Origin: an uncultured Lachnospiraceae bacterium
GTDB lineage: Bacteria > Bacillota > Clostridia > Lachnospirales > Lachnospiraceae
Length of the DNA: 64,000 nt
Direction of reading: 5' to 3'
NCBI GenBank assembly: GCA_945919795.1
Contig: CAMEJJ010000005.1
Location: 62,001-126,000 of the forward strand
The notes beneath the pieces were generated by a model. It saw only the letters and a program-made list of their open reading frames with translations. It had not been told where the DNA came from and made no database searches. This document shows positions 11,301 to 19,624 of this stretch, in pieces (within the stretch, counting starts at the first letter, position 1; every line of letters starts with the position of its first letter). Made by a program: the position numbers and the translations under genes.

Positions 11301-11352
11301 AACCAATAACCGTTTCCATTTATTGGTTGTTTTCTGTTGATAGTGTTATCAT
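11301..11352 (-). promoter_or_regulatory. metY leader: short ORF ending inside a hairpin
   Basis: On the minus strand a ten-codon ORF (MITLSTENNQ, 11352-11320) starts six bases after AGAAGGAG. Its last codons and stop (AAC CAA TAA) form the 5' arm of a perfect nine-base hairpin, AACCAATAA (11328-11320) / TTATTGGTT (11309-11301). A ribosome stopping there would hide that arm. Translation-coupled control of metY is inferred; the peptide has no Cys. Confidence 0.4.
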
Positions 11353-11396
11353 AGCATCTCCTTCTGCTTTTGTATAATACTCTAATTCGATATCTG

Positions 11397-11417
11397 GTTA
11401 TAGTATGTTCCTATAAC
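11397..11417. promoter_or_regulatory. Candidate LysR-type operator upstream of metY
   Basis: The palindrome GTTATAG-N7-CTATAAC has the T-N11-A / ATAG-N7-CTAT layout typical of LysR-family sites. It lies about 146 bases above the metY start, just upstream of a -10-like TATTAT with no good -35, as expected for an activated promoter. Matching sites lie at 20821, 24030 and 25230. Confidence 0.55.
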
Positions 11418-11419
11418 TC

Positions 11420-11453
11420 GATACCAATGGATTGCTACGCACTTTGTGGTATC
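11420..11453. repeat. Dispersed repeat family 2 (GATACC type), copy 1
   Basis: The ends GATACCA / TGGTATC pair, and the inside holds GGATTGCTACGCAC. The reverse complement matches copies at 13627-13696 and 45282-45320 (GTAGCAATCC, then TTGGTATC), and loosely at 24415-24482. Confidence 0.7.
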
Positions 11454-11469
11454 ACATCATTGCAATATA

Positions 11470-11511
11470 ATTTGACATAAAAAAGAACGCAGACTTTACG
11501 CCTGCGTTTCT
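11470..11511 (-). terminator. Intrinsic terminator downstream of the methyltransferase gene
   Basis: The stem AACGCAG (11486-11492) / CTGCGTT (11502-11508) is followed on the minus strand by CTTTTTTATG. It lies between the 11840-12445 gene and the metY promoter. Confidence 0.75.
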
Positions 11512-11654
11512 GTTCATTATATAGGAGCTTGCTTACAAACGGTTGCATTTTGAATTAGCTACATAGCCCAACTGCGCGATATGAGCATGTAACTCAGCAA
11601 AATACGAATGGCACGAATTATATATGTCCATTTAATTATCATTTTCGTACATAA

Positions 11655-11762
11655 TCTTTCTACACGTCAGCCCAAACCAATTTCATCTCATGTTTTGGCT
11701 CTACATATTCTTTCTGCTTGTCAGCCCAAACCGATTTCATCTCATGTTTTGGCACTACATAT
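11655..11762. repeat. Two tandem 54-bp repeats in a gene-free stretch
   Basis: Copies 11655-11708 and 11709-11762 are near identical; differences are at about five positions near GTCAGCCCAAACC. Each contains CCAAACC and GTTTTGG, which can pair as a short hairpin. The surrounding 11512-11839 has no gene that I can support. Confidence 0.75.
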
Positions 11763-11839
11763 TCCTTCAGATAAGAACGAGCCCCCTCATGTCTTTTCAT
11801 CTTCACCTATTTTCTAATAATAAAAAAACAAAAATACAC

Positions 11840-12445
11840 TTATACTTTGCGCATTGACACGATTTGCACCATTCCCTTTATACTGACATGATCTCTTTCA
11901 AAACCAACTTTTGAAAAACAATCAATAATTTCGTTTGGCGCATAAAATTTGACATCACCTGCTTTAGAATATTTGACAAAGGGATTGCAAATCGTTCGTA
12001 AAGGTTGCGGCAAATATACTTCGGCAATATATATGATTCCATCCTGCTTCATTATCCGATACATTTCACCGGCAAAATCGTTAATATTCGGAAAATGATG
12101 GAATGCTGCACACACCGTCACAATATCCATTTTTTCTTTTTCAAACGGCGCTTTATCGCATCCCGCCACCTGAAAATTCATGATTGGATTCATTTCCCTT
12201 GCACACCTGATCATATTTTCTGAAATATCTATTCCAAATCCATGAAAGTCTGCTTTTTCAGAAAACATTTGTAATAATCTTCCATTTCCACATGCAACAT
12301 CCAAAACGTTATTTCCATCCTGTATATTAACTTTTTTCACTAACTCTTTTTTGAATTTTACTGTAAATTTTCCATCGAAAGTAGCCTCATATTTTTCCGC
12401 TTTGCTATCATAGCTCTTCTTTGATTTTTCCTCAAATTGATTCAT
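11840..12445 (-). CDS. Class I SAM-dependent methyltransferase
   Basis: The 201-residue product is a small Rossmann-fold methyltransferase. The SAM-binding motif I is NNVLDVACGNGRLLQMF (about residues 44-60), followed by the acidic end of strand 2 (HGFGIDISENMI) and motif post-II (DIVTVCAAFHHFPN, about 107-120). The FHHF motif resembles ubiquinone/menaquinone-type or small-molecule methyltransferases, but the substrate cannot be assigned. It stands alone, with a GGGGAAAGAG ribosome region and a terminator about 330 bases downstream. Confidence 0.8.
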   Translation of the reverse strand: MNQFEEKSKKSYDSKAEKYEATFDGKFTVKFKKELVKKVNIQDGNNVLDVACGNGRLLQMFSEKADFHGFGIDISENMIRCAREMNPIMNFQVAGCDKAPFEKEKMDIVTVCAAFHHFPNINDFAGEMYRIMKQDGIIYIAEVYLPQPLRTICNPFVKYSKAGDVKFYAPNEIIDCFSKVGFERDHVSIKGMVQIVSMRKV

Positions 12446-12595
12446 TTCTCTTTCCCCGCTCTCAATTTACTGCAATTCCAATATCTATCCTTGGATTTAA
12501 TAACATCTCTTATAATATTATTTTATATGAACATTTAATCATACGTTTAATCGAGTGTCAATATTTTTTCACGTCTTTTTCTTAATTGACAAAGC

Positions 12596-12642
12596 ACATA
12601 AAAAAGCAGGTTGTCCATAGCATCTAACTATAGTCAACCCAC
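12596..12642 (-). terminator. Terminator after the ZIP transporter gene
   Basis: An imperfect stem of GGGTTGACTATAG with CTATGGACAACCT (about 12608-12640) is followed on the minus strand by GCTTTTTTATG. It fits the end of the gene at 12702-13493. Confidence 0.7.
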
Positions 12643-12701
12643 TTCGAATTTTCTATTATAAATCTATGCTTTTTAGTTCCTAATCCAAATCCCGGTCGCA
12701 G

Positions 12702-13493
12702 TTATCCCAATGCAACATCCAAAATCATCATCAATGAAAAACCAAGCATAAATGTAATGGTTCCAAGATTGGAATGCCGCCCTTCGGACATTTCCGGAAT
12801 CAGTTCTTCCACAACAACATATAACATAGCTCCTGCAGCAAAACTCAATAGATATGGTAAAAAAGGAATGATAAAGGAGGCCATTAAAATGGTAAGCAAT
12901 CCTGCTACCGGTTCTACAATACCGGATAAAATTCCCTGTAAACATGCCTTAAACTTTGACATTCCGTTTGCACGAAGCGGCATGGAAATAATCGCACCCT
13001 CCGGAAAATTCTGAATAGCAATTCCCAATGCCAGAGCAAGTGCAGCCGATGCCGAAATCGATACATTACCGGTCAGCCAGCCGGCATAGACAACGCCAAC
13101 AGCCATTCCTTCCGGAATATTATGTAATACAACCGCTAAAACCAGCATCGTTGTCTTTTTCATCGAACACTTCGGTCCTTCCACCGATTCATCCAGATGC
13201 ATATGCGGTGTCACCTGATCAAGTACCAGTAAAAAGAGCATCCCAAGACAAAATCCGACTACTGCAGGTACAAAAGCCAGTCTCCCCATATTTTCTTGTG
13301 CCTGATCCATGGCCGGTATCAGCAAACTCCAAACCGAAGCCGCCACCATAACCCCTGCCGCAAATCCGGTTAGAGACTTTTGCACTTCTTCTTTCATTTC
13401 GTTCTTCATGAATAAAACCAATGCAGAACCCAGTGAAGTTCCCAAAAACGGCAATAATAATCCTTGTGCTATCATCCAGTTCATTTCTATCAC
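12702..13493 (-). CDS. ZIP-family metal transporter (ZupT-like)
   Basis: This is a predicted divalent metal (Zn2+, perhaps Fe2+/Mn2+) importer of the inner membrane. The 263-residue product has about eight hydrophobic segments. The two metal-site helices carry LHNIPEGMAVGVVYAG (about residues 140-155) and IQNFPEGAIISMPL (about 180-193), the HNxPE and xNxPE motifs of ZIP proteins. A His-rich loop typical of some members is reduced to PHMHLDES. Its start is ATG 13493. It is upstream of and divergent from sufC, so a metal-uptake/Fe-S link is possible but only inferred from position. Confidence 0.9.
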   Translation of the reverse strand: MIEMNWMIAQGLLLPFLGTSLGSALVLFMKNEMKEEVQKSLTGFAAGVMVAASVWSLLIPAMDQAQENMGRLAFVPAVVGFCLGMLFLLVLDQVTPHMHLDESVEGPKCSMKKTTMLVLAVVLHNIPEGMAVGVVYAGWLTGNVSISASAALALALGIAIQNFPEGAIISMPLRANGMSKFKACLQGILSGIVEPVAGLLTILMASFIIPFLPYLLSFAAGAMLYVVVEELIPEMSEGRHSNLGTITFMLGFSLMMILDVALG

Positions 13494-13626
13494 TCCAGTT
13501 TGTTTTAGCTAACTCAATCATAATCTATCATAATTACTTCTTTTTTTCAAATAAAAACATATTAAACCGTCAACAAACGAAAATGATAGGCATTCCGGAT
13601 ATTTTATGATATAGTAATTATTTGAT

Positions 13627-13696
13627 GATACTAGGTGCGGATTTCGAATGTTTTAGGATTGCAGGAGCACAAAATACGTAGCAATCCGTTGGTATC
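13627..13696. repeat. Dispersed repeat family 2, copy 2
   Basis: GATACTA (13627) and TGGTATC (13690-13696) bracket a copy that ends in TACGTAGCAATCCGTTGGTATC, shared with 45302-45320. About 35 extra bases sit inside. It lies immediately upstream of sufC. Confidence 0.65.
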
Positions 13697-13735
13697 ATGG
13701 GAGCAAAAGCTATTAAAAATTGGAAGGAGCGAAAC

Positions 13736-14470
13736 ATGCTCGAATTAAAGAATATACACTGGAAAACTCCGGAAGGAGAAGAAATACTAAAAGGGATTGA
13801 TTTAACGGTTCCCGAGGGAAAACTCACTGTTATCACCGGTCCGAATGGTGGTGGTAAAACATCACTTGCCAAAATTATAGCAGGACTTTATGAAGTAAGC
13901 GAAGGAAGCATTATCTATAACGGGGAAGATATCACGCATATGTCGATTACAGACAGAGCAAAAAAAGGGATTGCCTATGCATTTCAGCAGCCGGTCCGCT
14001 TTAAAGGTCTTTCGGTACGTGATTTGTTAGAGCTTGCCAATGAAGAAAAATTATCCGAGGATAAACTATGCGGTATGCTTGCAACAGTCGGCCTGTGTGC
14101 ACAGGAATACATTAACCGCGAAGTTGATGCATCCTTATCCGGCGGCGAAAGCAAACGAATCGAAATTGCTACTGTCTTAAATCGAAAAGGTGCCGAACTC
14201 TTGGTTTTTGATGAACCGGAAGCAGGTATTGATCTTTGGAGTTTTTCCAATCTGATCTCTGCTTTTGAATCAATCAAGAAAAACAGCAACCGTTCTTTGG
14301 TTATTATTTCCCATCAGGAACGTATCATGGAAATTGCGGACTATGTTGCAGTAGTTACCGACGGAAAAATCAACACCTTCGGTCCGAAAGAAGAAATTCT
14401 GCCCACAATTTTATCCGGGAACAGACAATGCTCCTGCCCCATGCATTCTACTACAAAGGAGGGGTTATGA
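13736..14470 (+). CDS. sufC: Fe-S cluster assembly ATPase SufC
   Basis: This is the ABC-type ATPase of the SUF scaffold that powers Fe-S cluster assembly in the cytoplasm. The 244-residue product has Walker A GPNGGGKTSLAKI (about residues 36-48), the Q-loop AFQQPVRFKGL, the signature SLSGGESKRIEIA, Walker B LLVFDEPEAGID and the H-loop IISHQERI. The SGGE signature and DEPEAGID are SufC-specific. The start is ATG 13736 after AAGGAGCG; an upstream in-frame ATG is inside the repeat. It overlaps sufB by four bases (ATGA), giving a two-gene operon on the plus strand. Confidence 0.94.
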   Translation: MLELKNIHWKTPEGEEILKGIDLTVPEGKLTVITGPNGGGKTSLAKIIAGLYEVSEGSIIYNGEDITHMSITDRAKKGIAYAFQQPVRFKGLSVRDLLELANEEKLSEDKLCGMLATVGLCAQEYINREVDASLSGGESKRIEIATVLNRKGAELLVFDEPEAGIDLWSFSNLISAFESIKKNSNRSLVIISHQERIMEIADYVAVVTDGKINTFGPKEEILPTILSGNRQCSCPMHSTTKEGL

Positions 14471-15387
14471 TGAACGAGATAACAGAAAAACTCTTAACTG
14501 AGATTTCCGACTATAAAGGTGAATTTAAAGGTGCCTATAACATACGTGAAGACAGCGACTGTGTTGCCAGACAGTCATCCAAACATATTAAAATCACAGC
14601 AAAAAAAGACAAACCCGGTATTGAGATTCACATAAGTTGTAAAGAAGAACAAGAAACCGTTTATATTCCCGCCTGTATCACGCACAGCGGAATCAGTGAT
14701 ACGGTGTATAACGACTTTATTGTAGAAGACGGTGCCAATGTTATCATTGTAGCCGGATGCGGTGTTCATTCCGACGGGAAGGAAGAAGCCCGTCACAATG
14801 GTATCCATCGTTTCATCATCGGAAAAGGAGCCAAAGTTCTTTATAAAGAAAAACATATCGGTACGGGAAACGGAACAGGTGAACGCAATATCGACCCTGT
14901 TACAGAAGTGGAAATGGATGAAGATTCCTATCTGGAAATGGATACGATGCAAATCAGCGGCGTCAGCCATTCCCATCGAATCACCAAGGCTAATCTGGCT
15001 GCAGGTGCCAAACTGATTATCCGTGAGCGTCTGCTTACGGATCACGAAGAAAAAGTCAGTTCCGATTTTGATGTATCCATGAATGGTGATGACAGTGCCG
15101 TCGATTTAGTATCCCGTTCGGTAGCCAAAGGTAACTCTTATCAGGAATATCATTCCGTAATCCGTGGCAACTGTCGTTGCAGCGGTCATTCCGAATGTGA
15201 CGGAATTCTTTCCGGAAATGGTGTCGTCAATGCAGCACCTGAGCTTCATGCAAGCAATATTGACGCTTCTTTAATTCACGAGGCTGCCATCGGAAAAATT
15301 GCCGGCGAACAGATTATCAAACTCTGTACACTGGGTCTAACCGAAGAAGAAGCAGAGCAAAAAATTATTGAAGGATTTTTGAAATAA
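14467..15387 (+). CDS. sufB: Minimal SufB/SufD-family scaffold protein
   Basis: This is the partner of SufC and the only SufB/D-type protein here. At 306 residues it is shorter than classical SufB (about 470) and lacks the long N-terminal part. It keeps the beta-helix core (DGANVIIVAGCGVHSDG..., then MDEDSYLEMDTMQISGVSHS) and the C-terminal SufBD end (HASNIDASLIHEAAIGKI...LGLTEEEAEQKIIEGFL). Candidate cluster ligands include the CRCSGHSECDGI stretch (about 236-248) and the conserved EAAIG. This SufC plus single SufB layout matches the minimal two-component systems of archaea and clostridia. No sufS, sufU or sufD follows. The start overlaps the sufC stop behind AAAGGAGG. Confidence 0.9.
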   Translation: MMNEITEKLLTEISDYKGEFKGAYNIREDSDCVARQSSKHIKITAKKDKPGIEIHISCKEEQETVYIPACITHSGISDTVYNDFIVEDGANVIIVAGCGVHSDGKEEARHNGIHRFIIGKGAKVLYKEKHIGTGNGTGERNIDPVTEVEMDEDSYLEMDTMQISGVSHSHRITKANLAAGAKLIIRERLLTDHEEKVSSDFDVSMNGDDSAVDLVSRSVAKGNSYQEYHSVIRGNCRCSGHSECDGILSGNGVVNAAPELHASNIDASLIHEAAIGKIAGEQIIKLCTLGLTEEEAEQKIIEGFLK

Positions 15388-15390
15388 TAA

Positions 15391-15510
15391 AATAATGCCC
15401 GGTTTTGCAGTGAGGACGGTTCTTCTGCAAAATCGAGCATTTCTTTCTGTTCGCATGCCGATAAGCAAGGCACAAAACTTCATAAAAATCGGCGACAAAG
15501 ATATATAATT
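15391..15510 (+). repeat. Dispersed repeat family 1, copy 2, acting as sufCB terminator
   Basis: On the plus strand, directly after the sufB stop, the stem ATGC-CCGG-TTTTGCA / TGCAAAA-TCGA-GCAT (15394-15440) is followed by TTCTTTCTG. The conserved tail (GCATGCCGATAAGCAAGGCA, then GGCGACAAAGATATATA) comes next. It is inverted relative to the other copies, matching the direction of the gene it follows. The remaining bases to 15570 hold no gene. Confidence 0.75.
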
Positions 15511-15570
15511 TTCTATAAGGACGACTTACATTTCGCAAAGCTGTTCCCATGAGACGGATTGGCAAGACAC

Positions 15571-16590
15571 TTACCTCACATCATAGATTTTATGAATCTT
15601 CTTCCATGAAGGCATCTGCTCTTTTAATTTCTTCCATGCCTTCATATCATCTTCCCTGTTTCCCAGCATCTTGGAAAAATCATCACTTAAATCTTCCATT
15701 TCATCAACTGCATTTTTGCAGTGGTTGCTCATAGCCAGTTCTCCCATTTTTGTTCGTGTCATAACAAACAATTTTGGTGCCATTGTAAAAAATCGTTTGG
15801 GACCTCTTTTAAAATATGTATCATTACCTTCCGGCAAAATCATATATCCCATTTCTTTCAAGGCCTTATGCGCTTCCCATACCGCATCCAACAACAACGT
15901 AATCTGTTTCATTTTGCACTGATACAGATTGCATTCTAAAATATAGGATAAGTAAGCTCCCGGTAACACAAAAGCCAGATGACATTTGTACCATGAATCC
16001 ATATCCGGCACCCAGTTTAAGGTATACTCCGTCTTTGCAAAAATCCCATCCATTTTTTCTTTTAATGATGCAAAACCATCTTTTTTTATCAAATCAATGT
16101 TATCCGCACGATTCCTATTTTCTCCATTTGCCACAGGTCCAATGGTCATAGAACCTTTTCCAAAACAGACGCTGACCACGTAACTGTCCGTACGTTCTCC
16201 ACCGGTCCCCTGAAATCCAAACAACACTTCTTTTGGTTTCGCGGACTGTTCGCTTATGGTTTTTGCCATATATTTTGCATGCATATTATTTCCGACACAG
16301 ACAATTGTATCCGCATCAGCTTCAATCAGTTCTCCCAAAACAGCCTGTAATTGCTTATACTGCATAACCGCAAAAATCACATCATAATGCTCATCGCCAA
16401 TCGTATCGGTTATAACCGGATGATCCGTTGTCACTTCACCACCAAAATAGTGATGCAAAACCAGACCTTCCTTGTCTAACAATTCTTTTCGTTTTCCTCT
16501 TGCAAGAAGGGTTACATCATGACCGTTATCACACAGTACATGACACAAAAAACTACCGATTACACCTGCCCCATATACTAAAATCTTCAT
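15571..16590 (-). CDS. Ketopantoate reductase-family (ApbA/PanE) oxidoreductase
   Basis: This is an NADPH-dependent 2-oxoacid reductase of the ApbA/PanE fold. The 339-residue product starts with the dinucleotide loop KILVYGAGVIGSFLCHVL and LLARGKRKEL (the Arg that selects NADP). Beta-strand VIFAVMQYKQL and VCVGNN follow, then a helical C-terminal domain. True PanE is about 300 residues, and the catalytic Lys/Asn pattern is not certain here, so vitamin B5 synthesis cannot be asserted. Its start overlaps the end of the hybrid histidine kinase by four bases (ATGA), an odd pairing that suggests co-expression. Confidence 0.8.
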   Translation of the reverse strand: MKILVYGAGVIGSFLCHVLCDNGHDVTLLARGKRKELLDKEGLVLHHYFGGEVTTDHPVITDTIGDEHYDVIFAVMQYKQLQAVLGELIEADADTIVCVGNNMHAKYMAKTISEQSAKPKEVLFGFQGTGGERTDSYVVSVCFGKGSMTIGPVANGENRNRADNIDLIKKDGFASLKEKMDGIFAKTEYTLNWVPDMDSWYKCHLAFVLPGAYLSYILECNLYQCKMKQITLLLDAVWEAHKALKEMGYMILPEGNDTYFKRGPKRFFTMAPKLFVMTRTKMGELAMSNHCKNAVDEMEDLSDDFSKMLGNREDDMKAWKKLKEQMPSWKKIHKIYDVR

Positions 16591-19424
16591 TTTTTCTCCA
16601 CCCCATAATTCTCCCTGATAAAAGAAATGACCTGTTTATAATGTGTAACCAATTTTTCATGATTTGCTTCTACATATGCATAATCTTCACTCTTTACAGC
16701 CATCTCCATATCCTTTGCTTCTTGCGAAAAGTTTTCAAAACCGAATGTTAACGATGTTCCCTTTAATGCGTGAACCGTAATCCGATACTGTTTCCAGCCT
16801 TTTTCAGAAAAATAAGTTTCCAGCTTGTCTAATTGGTTATCCTGTGCAAACTCTCGAATCATTTCCAGATAAAAATCCCGGTTACCGCCGCAAAACTCCA
16901 AGCCAATCTTTTCATTAATCTGAACCGGATATGCTTCTGAATCTTTTGTATCGGATGATGCATTTTGTTCATCCTGTTCTTTTATTTCAGATGATGCATT
17001 TTGTTTATCCTGCTCTTTTGTATCGGTTGTTCCTGATTCAATGGAATTGATAGAATTCTGACACAGATGAAAGCTTCCTTTGGGAAGGTTCCTGCAAAGC
17101 ACATCATTTAACTGCTCCTGCGTATAAGGCTTTGATAAATAATCTGCAAAACCCAAATCCATATATTGTTCTTTCATGCCATGAATAGCATTGGCCGTCA
17201 GCATAACAATGGGAACTCCCTCATTCGGTCCGGGCTCACTCCACATAATTTTAGCACATTCAATGCCATCCATAAGCGGCATCATATGATCTAAAATAAC
17301 CAGATCATATTTATTTTTCTTCCATGCTTCAATAGCCTCCGCACCACTGGTACACATATCTATAATCATTTCCGATTTCTTTAAAAATCCGGACAGCACC
17401 TTTAAATTCATCGCAACGTCATCAACCGCCAAAAGTTTCATTCCTCTGGCTACAATCCAGCTATAGGTTTTTTTATCAGAAACGGAAGCCTTTTCTTCCA
17501 AATGATATTCTGAAATCGGTTCATCAAATCGGATTGTCTGTTCCAGATGTATCCAGAAACAACTTCCTTTTCCGTATCTGCTTTCCACACCGATTTCACC
17601 GCCCATCAACTCTACCAAACGCTTTGTGATGGCAAGTCCCAAACCGGTACCCTCAATATTTCGATTATTGACTTCATCCATACGCTGGAATGCATCAAAC
17701 AGTTTTTCTGCATCTTCTTCCTTGATTCCACGCCCACTGTCTGAAACAAAGATATACAATTTTATTTTATTATCCTGTTCTTTTTCAAAATCAATCTTTA
17801 ACTCTACATAACCGGTATCTGTATACTTGATGGCATTGGTCATCAAATTGGTAACGGTCTGTTGTAAACGGTTTATGTCGCCGAATAGAAACCTGGGAAT
17901 CAAAGGATTGATTATCACCCGTAAATCCAATGCTTTCTCATCCGCACGTTTTTTTACTAAAAGCAGGATGTTGTCAATCATCGATTTTAAGTCATAATCA
18001 TTTTCTATAAGTTCCATCTTCCCGGATTCAACCTTGGAAAAATCCAGAATATCATTAACGAGCGAAAGAAGTGTATGACCCGAACTATCTACATCTCTTG
18101 CATAGGATAAGATGTTTTCTTCCGAAGTCTCTCTCATAATCATCTCATTCATTCCAAGCACCGCATTAATCGGCGTGCGGATTTCATGAGACATATTGGC
18201 AAGGAACTGACTTTTTGTCTCATTTGCCACAACAGCTTTGTTTCTCTCTCGCTGTATCTTCAGCATTTCAGTGATAGTATCAGCAATGGTAACTAATAAC
18301 ATCAGACCCAGACCCAGAGTTGCAATCGATATATCGAACACCTTGTCATTGTTCATATAGTTTAATACCTGAAATACCGCTACCACTGCAGCCAGTGCAA
18401 ACGCAGCCGCCGAAACCCAGTAGTCTTTGATTCTTCCGGTAAAGATATCCCATATCATAGATACAACAATGATGAATAAAGTGAAAAACAGAACCAGCGC
18501 CATAATAATAAAGAGTTCAGCAAAGTCTGATAGTCCACATGCATATATAATGGTACAGACCACAAGATCTAATAATGCCAGAATTTCAACCGCATAATAG
18601 AATTTTTGATATCGTTTTCCCTGTAACTGATTCATATAATCGGCATAGGGAATCGGCATAATCATAACCATGAAAAAAGCAATATCACCAATAACCGAAA
18701 CATTATCAAAAATCAACTGGCGGAAAGCAGAATTGGCAAAAATCCATACCGCAACCGCAATGACACCAAGACTTAAGCTTACCAGTTTCTGCTCCTTGTG
18801 ATAGGCAATGCGGTATCCAAGACTCAGTATCAACGAAAGAATCGCCAATGTAAGCATAATCACACCAATTACCAGTATCCGACCCTGTTCCTGCATCATA
18901 TGCTGCCAAAACCCACCATAACTGGCAAAGTAAATAAAATGAAAATCACCCAGATGCCGCTCTGTGCTTTTTGCAATAACCCTGATTGTCTTTCCGGCAT
19001 CATCCGGTCCGATATCCACAAACAAATAATAGGTAGGGCTCACGTTTCCCATAAAACGGCTGTTTTTCGTTGAATACTCTTTACGAAGTTCACCATCTAC
19101 ATAAATCGTAAAATCCTGTTTGGCAGTCCTAAAAATCAGATAAGTTCCCTCCTCTATTTTCATAGGAAGGATATTGCTGATTTCTATCCTGTTTTCATTT
19201 TTATAATCTGTTTTAATATTCCCCGGAAGCTGGATCTGTTCAGTACTACCGTCTGAAAGAATCCGAGTCCATGTACTTTCATACGTTGTACAGAAAAGCG
19301 CTTCATCCTCACGCTCCGACGGCAGAAAGATTTCACCCAAAACGGCATATAGCAAAATACTGACCATTGCCAACACGGTACACCATTTTATTATAGAATT
19401 TATCTTTTCGTACTTTTGATTCAT
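16587..19424 (-). CDS. Hybrid sensor histidine kinase with 7TM sensor, receiver and HPt domains
   Basis: This 945-residue protein is a complete phosphorelay chain. After an N-terminal membrane helix (about 15-32), residues 40-180 form an extracytoplasmic beta-rich domain of the 7TMR-DISM kind. Seven membrane helices follow (about 180-385). HisKA carries NMSHEIRTPINAVLGM (about 408-423). The ATPase domain shows NAIKYTDTGYVEL, DSGRGIKEEDAEKLF and GTGLGLAITKRL. The receiver (about 662-780) has VILDHMMPLMDGIE. The C-terminal HPt has HALKGTSLTFGF (about 890). A short tandem repeat (KEQDxQNASSxx) lies in the receiver-HPt linker. No output regulator is adjacent; the overlapping gene is a PanE-like reductase. 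Confidence 0.93.
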   Translation of the reverse strand: MNQKYEKINSIIKWCTVLAMVSILLYAVLGEIFLPSEREDEALFCTTYESTWTRILSDGSTEQIQLPGNIKTDYKNENRIEISNILPMKIEEGTYLIFRTAKQDFTIYVDGELRKEYSTKNSRFMGNVSPTYYLFVDIGPDDAGKTIRVIAKSTERHLGDFHFIYFASYGGFWQHMMQEQGRILVIGVIMLTLAILSLILSLGYRIAYHKEQKLVSLSLGVIAVAVWIFANSAFRQLIFDNVSVIGDIAFFMVMIMPIPYADYMNQLQGKRYQKFYYAVEILALLDLVVCTIIYACGLSDFAELFIIMALVLFFTLFIIVVSMIWDIFTGRIKDYWVSAAAFALAAVVAVFQVLNYMNNDKVFDISIATLGLGLMLLVTIADTITEMLKIQRERNKAVVANETKSQFLANMSHEIRTPINAVLGMNEMIMRETSEENILSYARDVDSSGHTLLSLVNDILDFSKVESGKMELIENDYDLKSMIDNILLLVKKRADEKALDLRVIINPLIPRFLFGDINRLQQTVTNLMTNAIKYTDTGYVELKIDFEKEQDNKIKLYIFVSDSGRGIKEEDAEKLFDAFQRMDEVNNRNIEGTGLGLAITKRLVELMGGEIGVESRYGKGSCFWIHLEQTIRFDEPISEYHLEEKASVSDKKTYSWIVARGMKLLAVDDVAMNLKVLSGFLKKSEMIIDMCTSGAEAIEAWKKNKYDLVILDHMMPLMDGIECAKIMWSEPGPNEGVPIVMLTANAIHGMKEQYMDLGFADYLSKPYTQEQLNDVLCRNLPKGSFHLCQNSINSIESGTTDTKEQDKQNASSEIKEQDEQNASSDTKDSEAYPVQINEKIGLEFCGGNRDFYLEMIREFAQDNQLDKLETYFSEKGWKQYRITVHALKGTSLTFGFENFSQEAKDMEMAVKSEDYAYVEANHEKLVTHYKQVISFIRENYGVEKK
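16938..17022. repeat. In-frame tandem 36-bp repeat in the kinase linker
   Basis: About two and a half copies of a 36-bp unit (containing GATGATGCATTTTGTT) encode the peptide units TKEQDKQNASSE / IKEQDEQNASSD / TKDSE. Because the unit length is a multiple of three, copy-number change would vary linker length without breaking the frame. Confidence 0.7.
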
Positions 19425-19514
19425 AATTTCATCCTGTTTTTTAGAAATTTGAATTACATCTTATATCGGATCACTGTGCTCTATGCACCTTCACAATCCC
19501 CTAATATTTAGATT

Positions 19515-19550
19515 ATAACAAAAATGACAGCCTTAAAAAAGACTGTCATT
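19515..19550 (-). terminator. Terminator after the second cysK
   Basis: AATGACAG (19523-19530) / CTGTCATT (19543-19550) is followed on the minus strand by TTTGTTAT. It separates cysK from the downstream kinase gene. Confidence 0.8.
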
Positions 19551-19624
19551 AAAAAATCTTATAAAAACAGGAATGAAAAATATTTTAACATTTTGATGTC
19601 GGGGTCAAAAGGTATTATGCTCCA

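Noticed and set aside
11608..11817. A 69-codon plus-strand frame spanning the tandem 54-bp repeats, with a repeated peptide
   Set aside because: No ribosome site, composition follows the DNA repeat, and it lies in an intergenic stretch; the repeat is the real feature.
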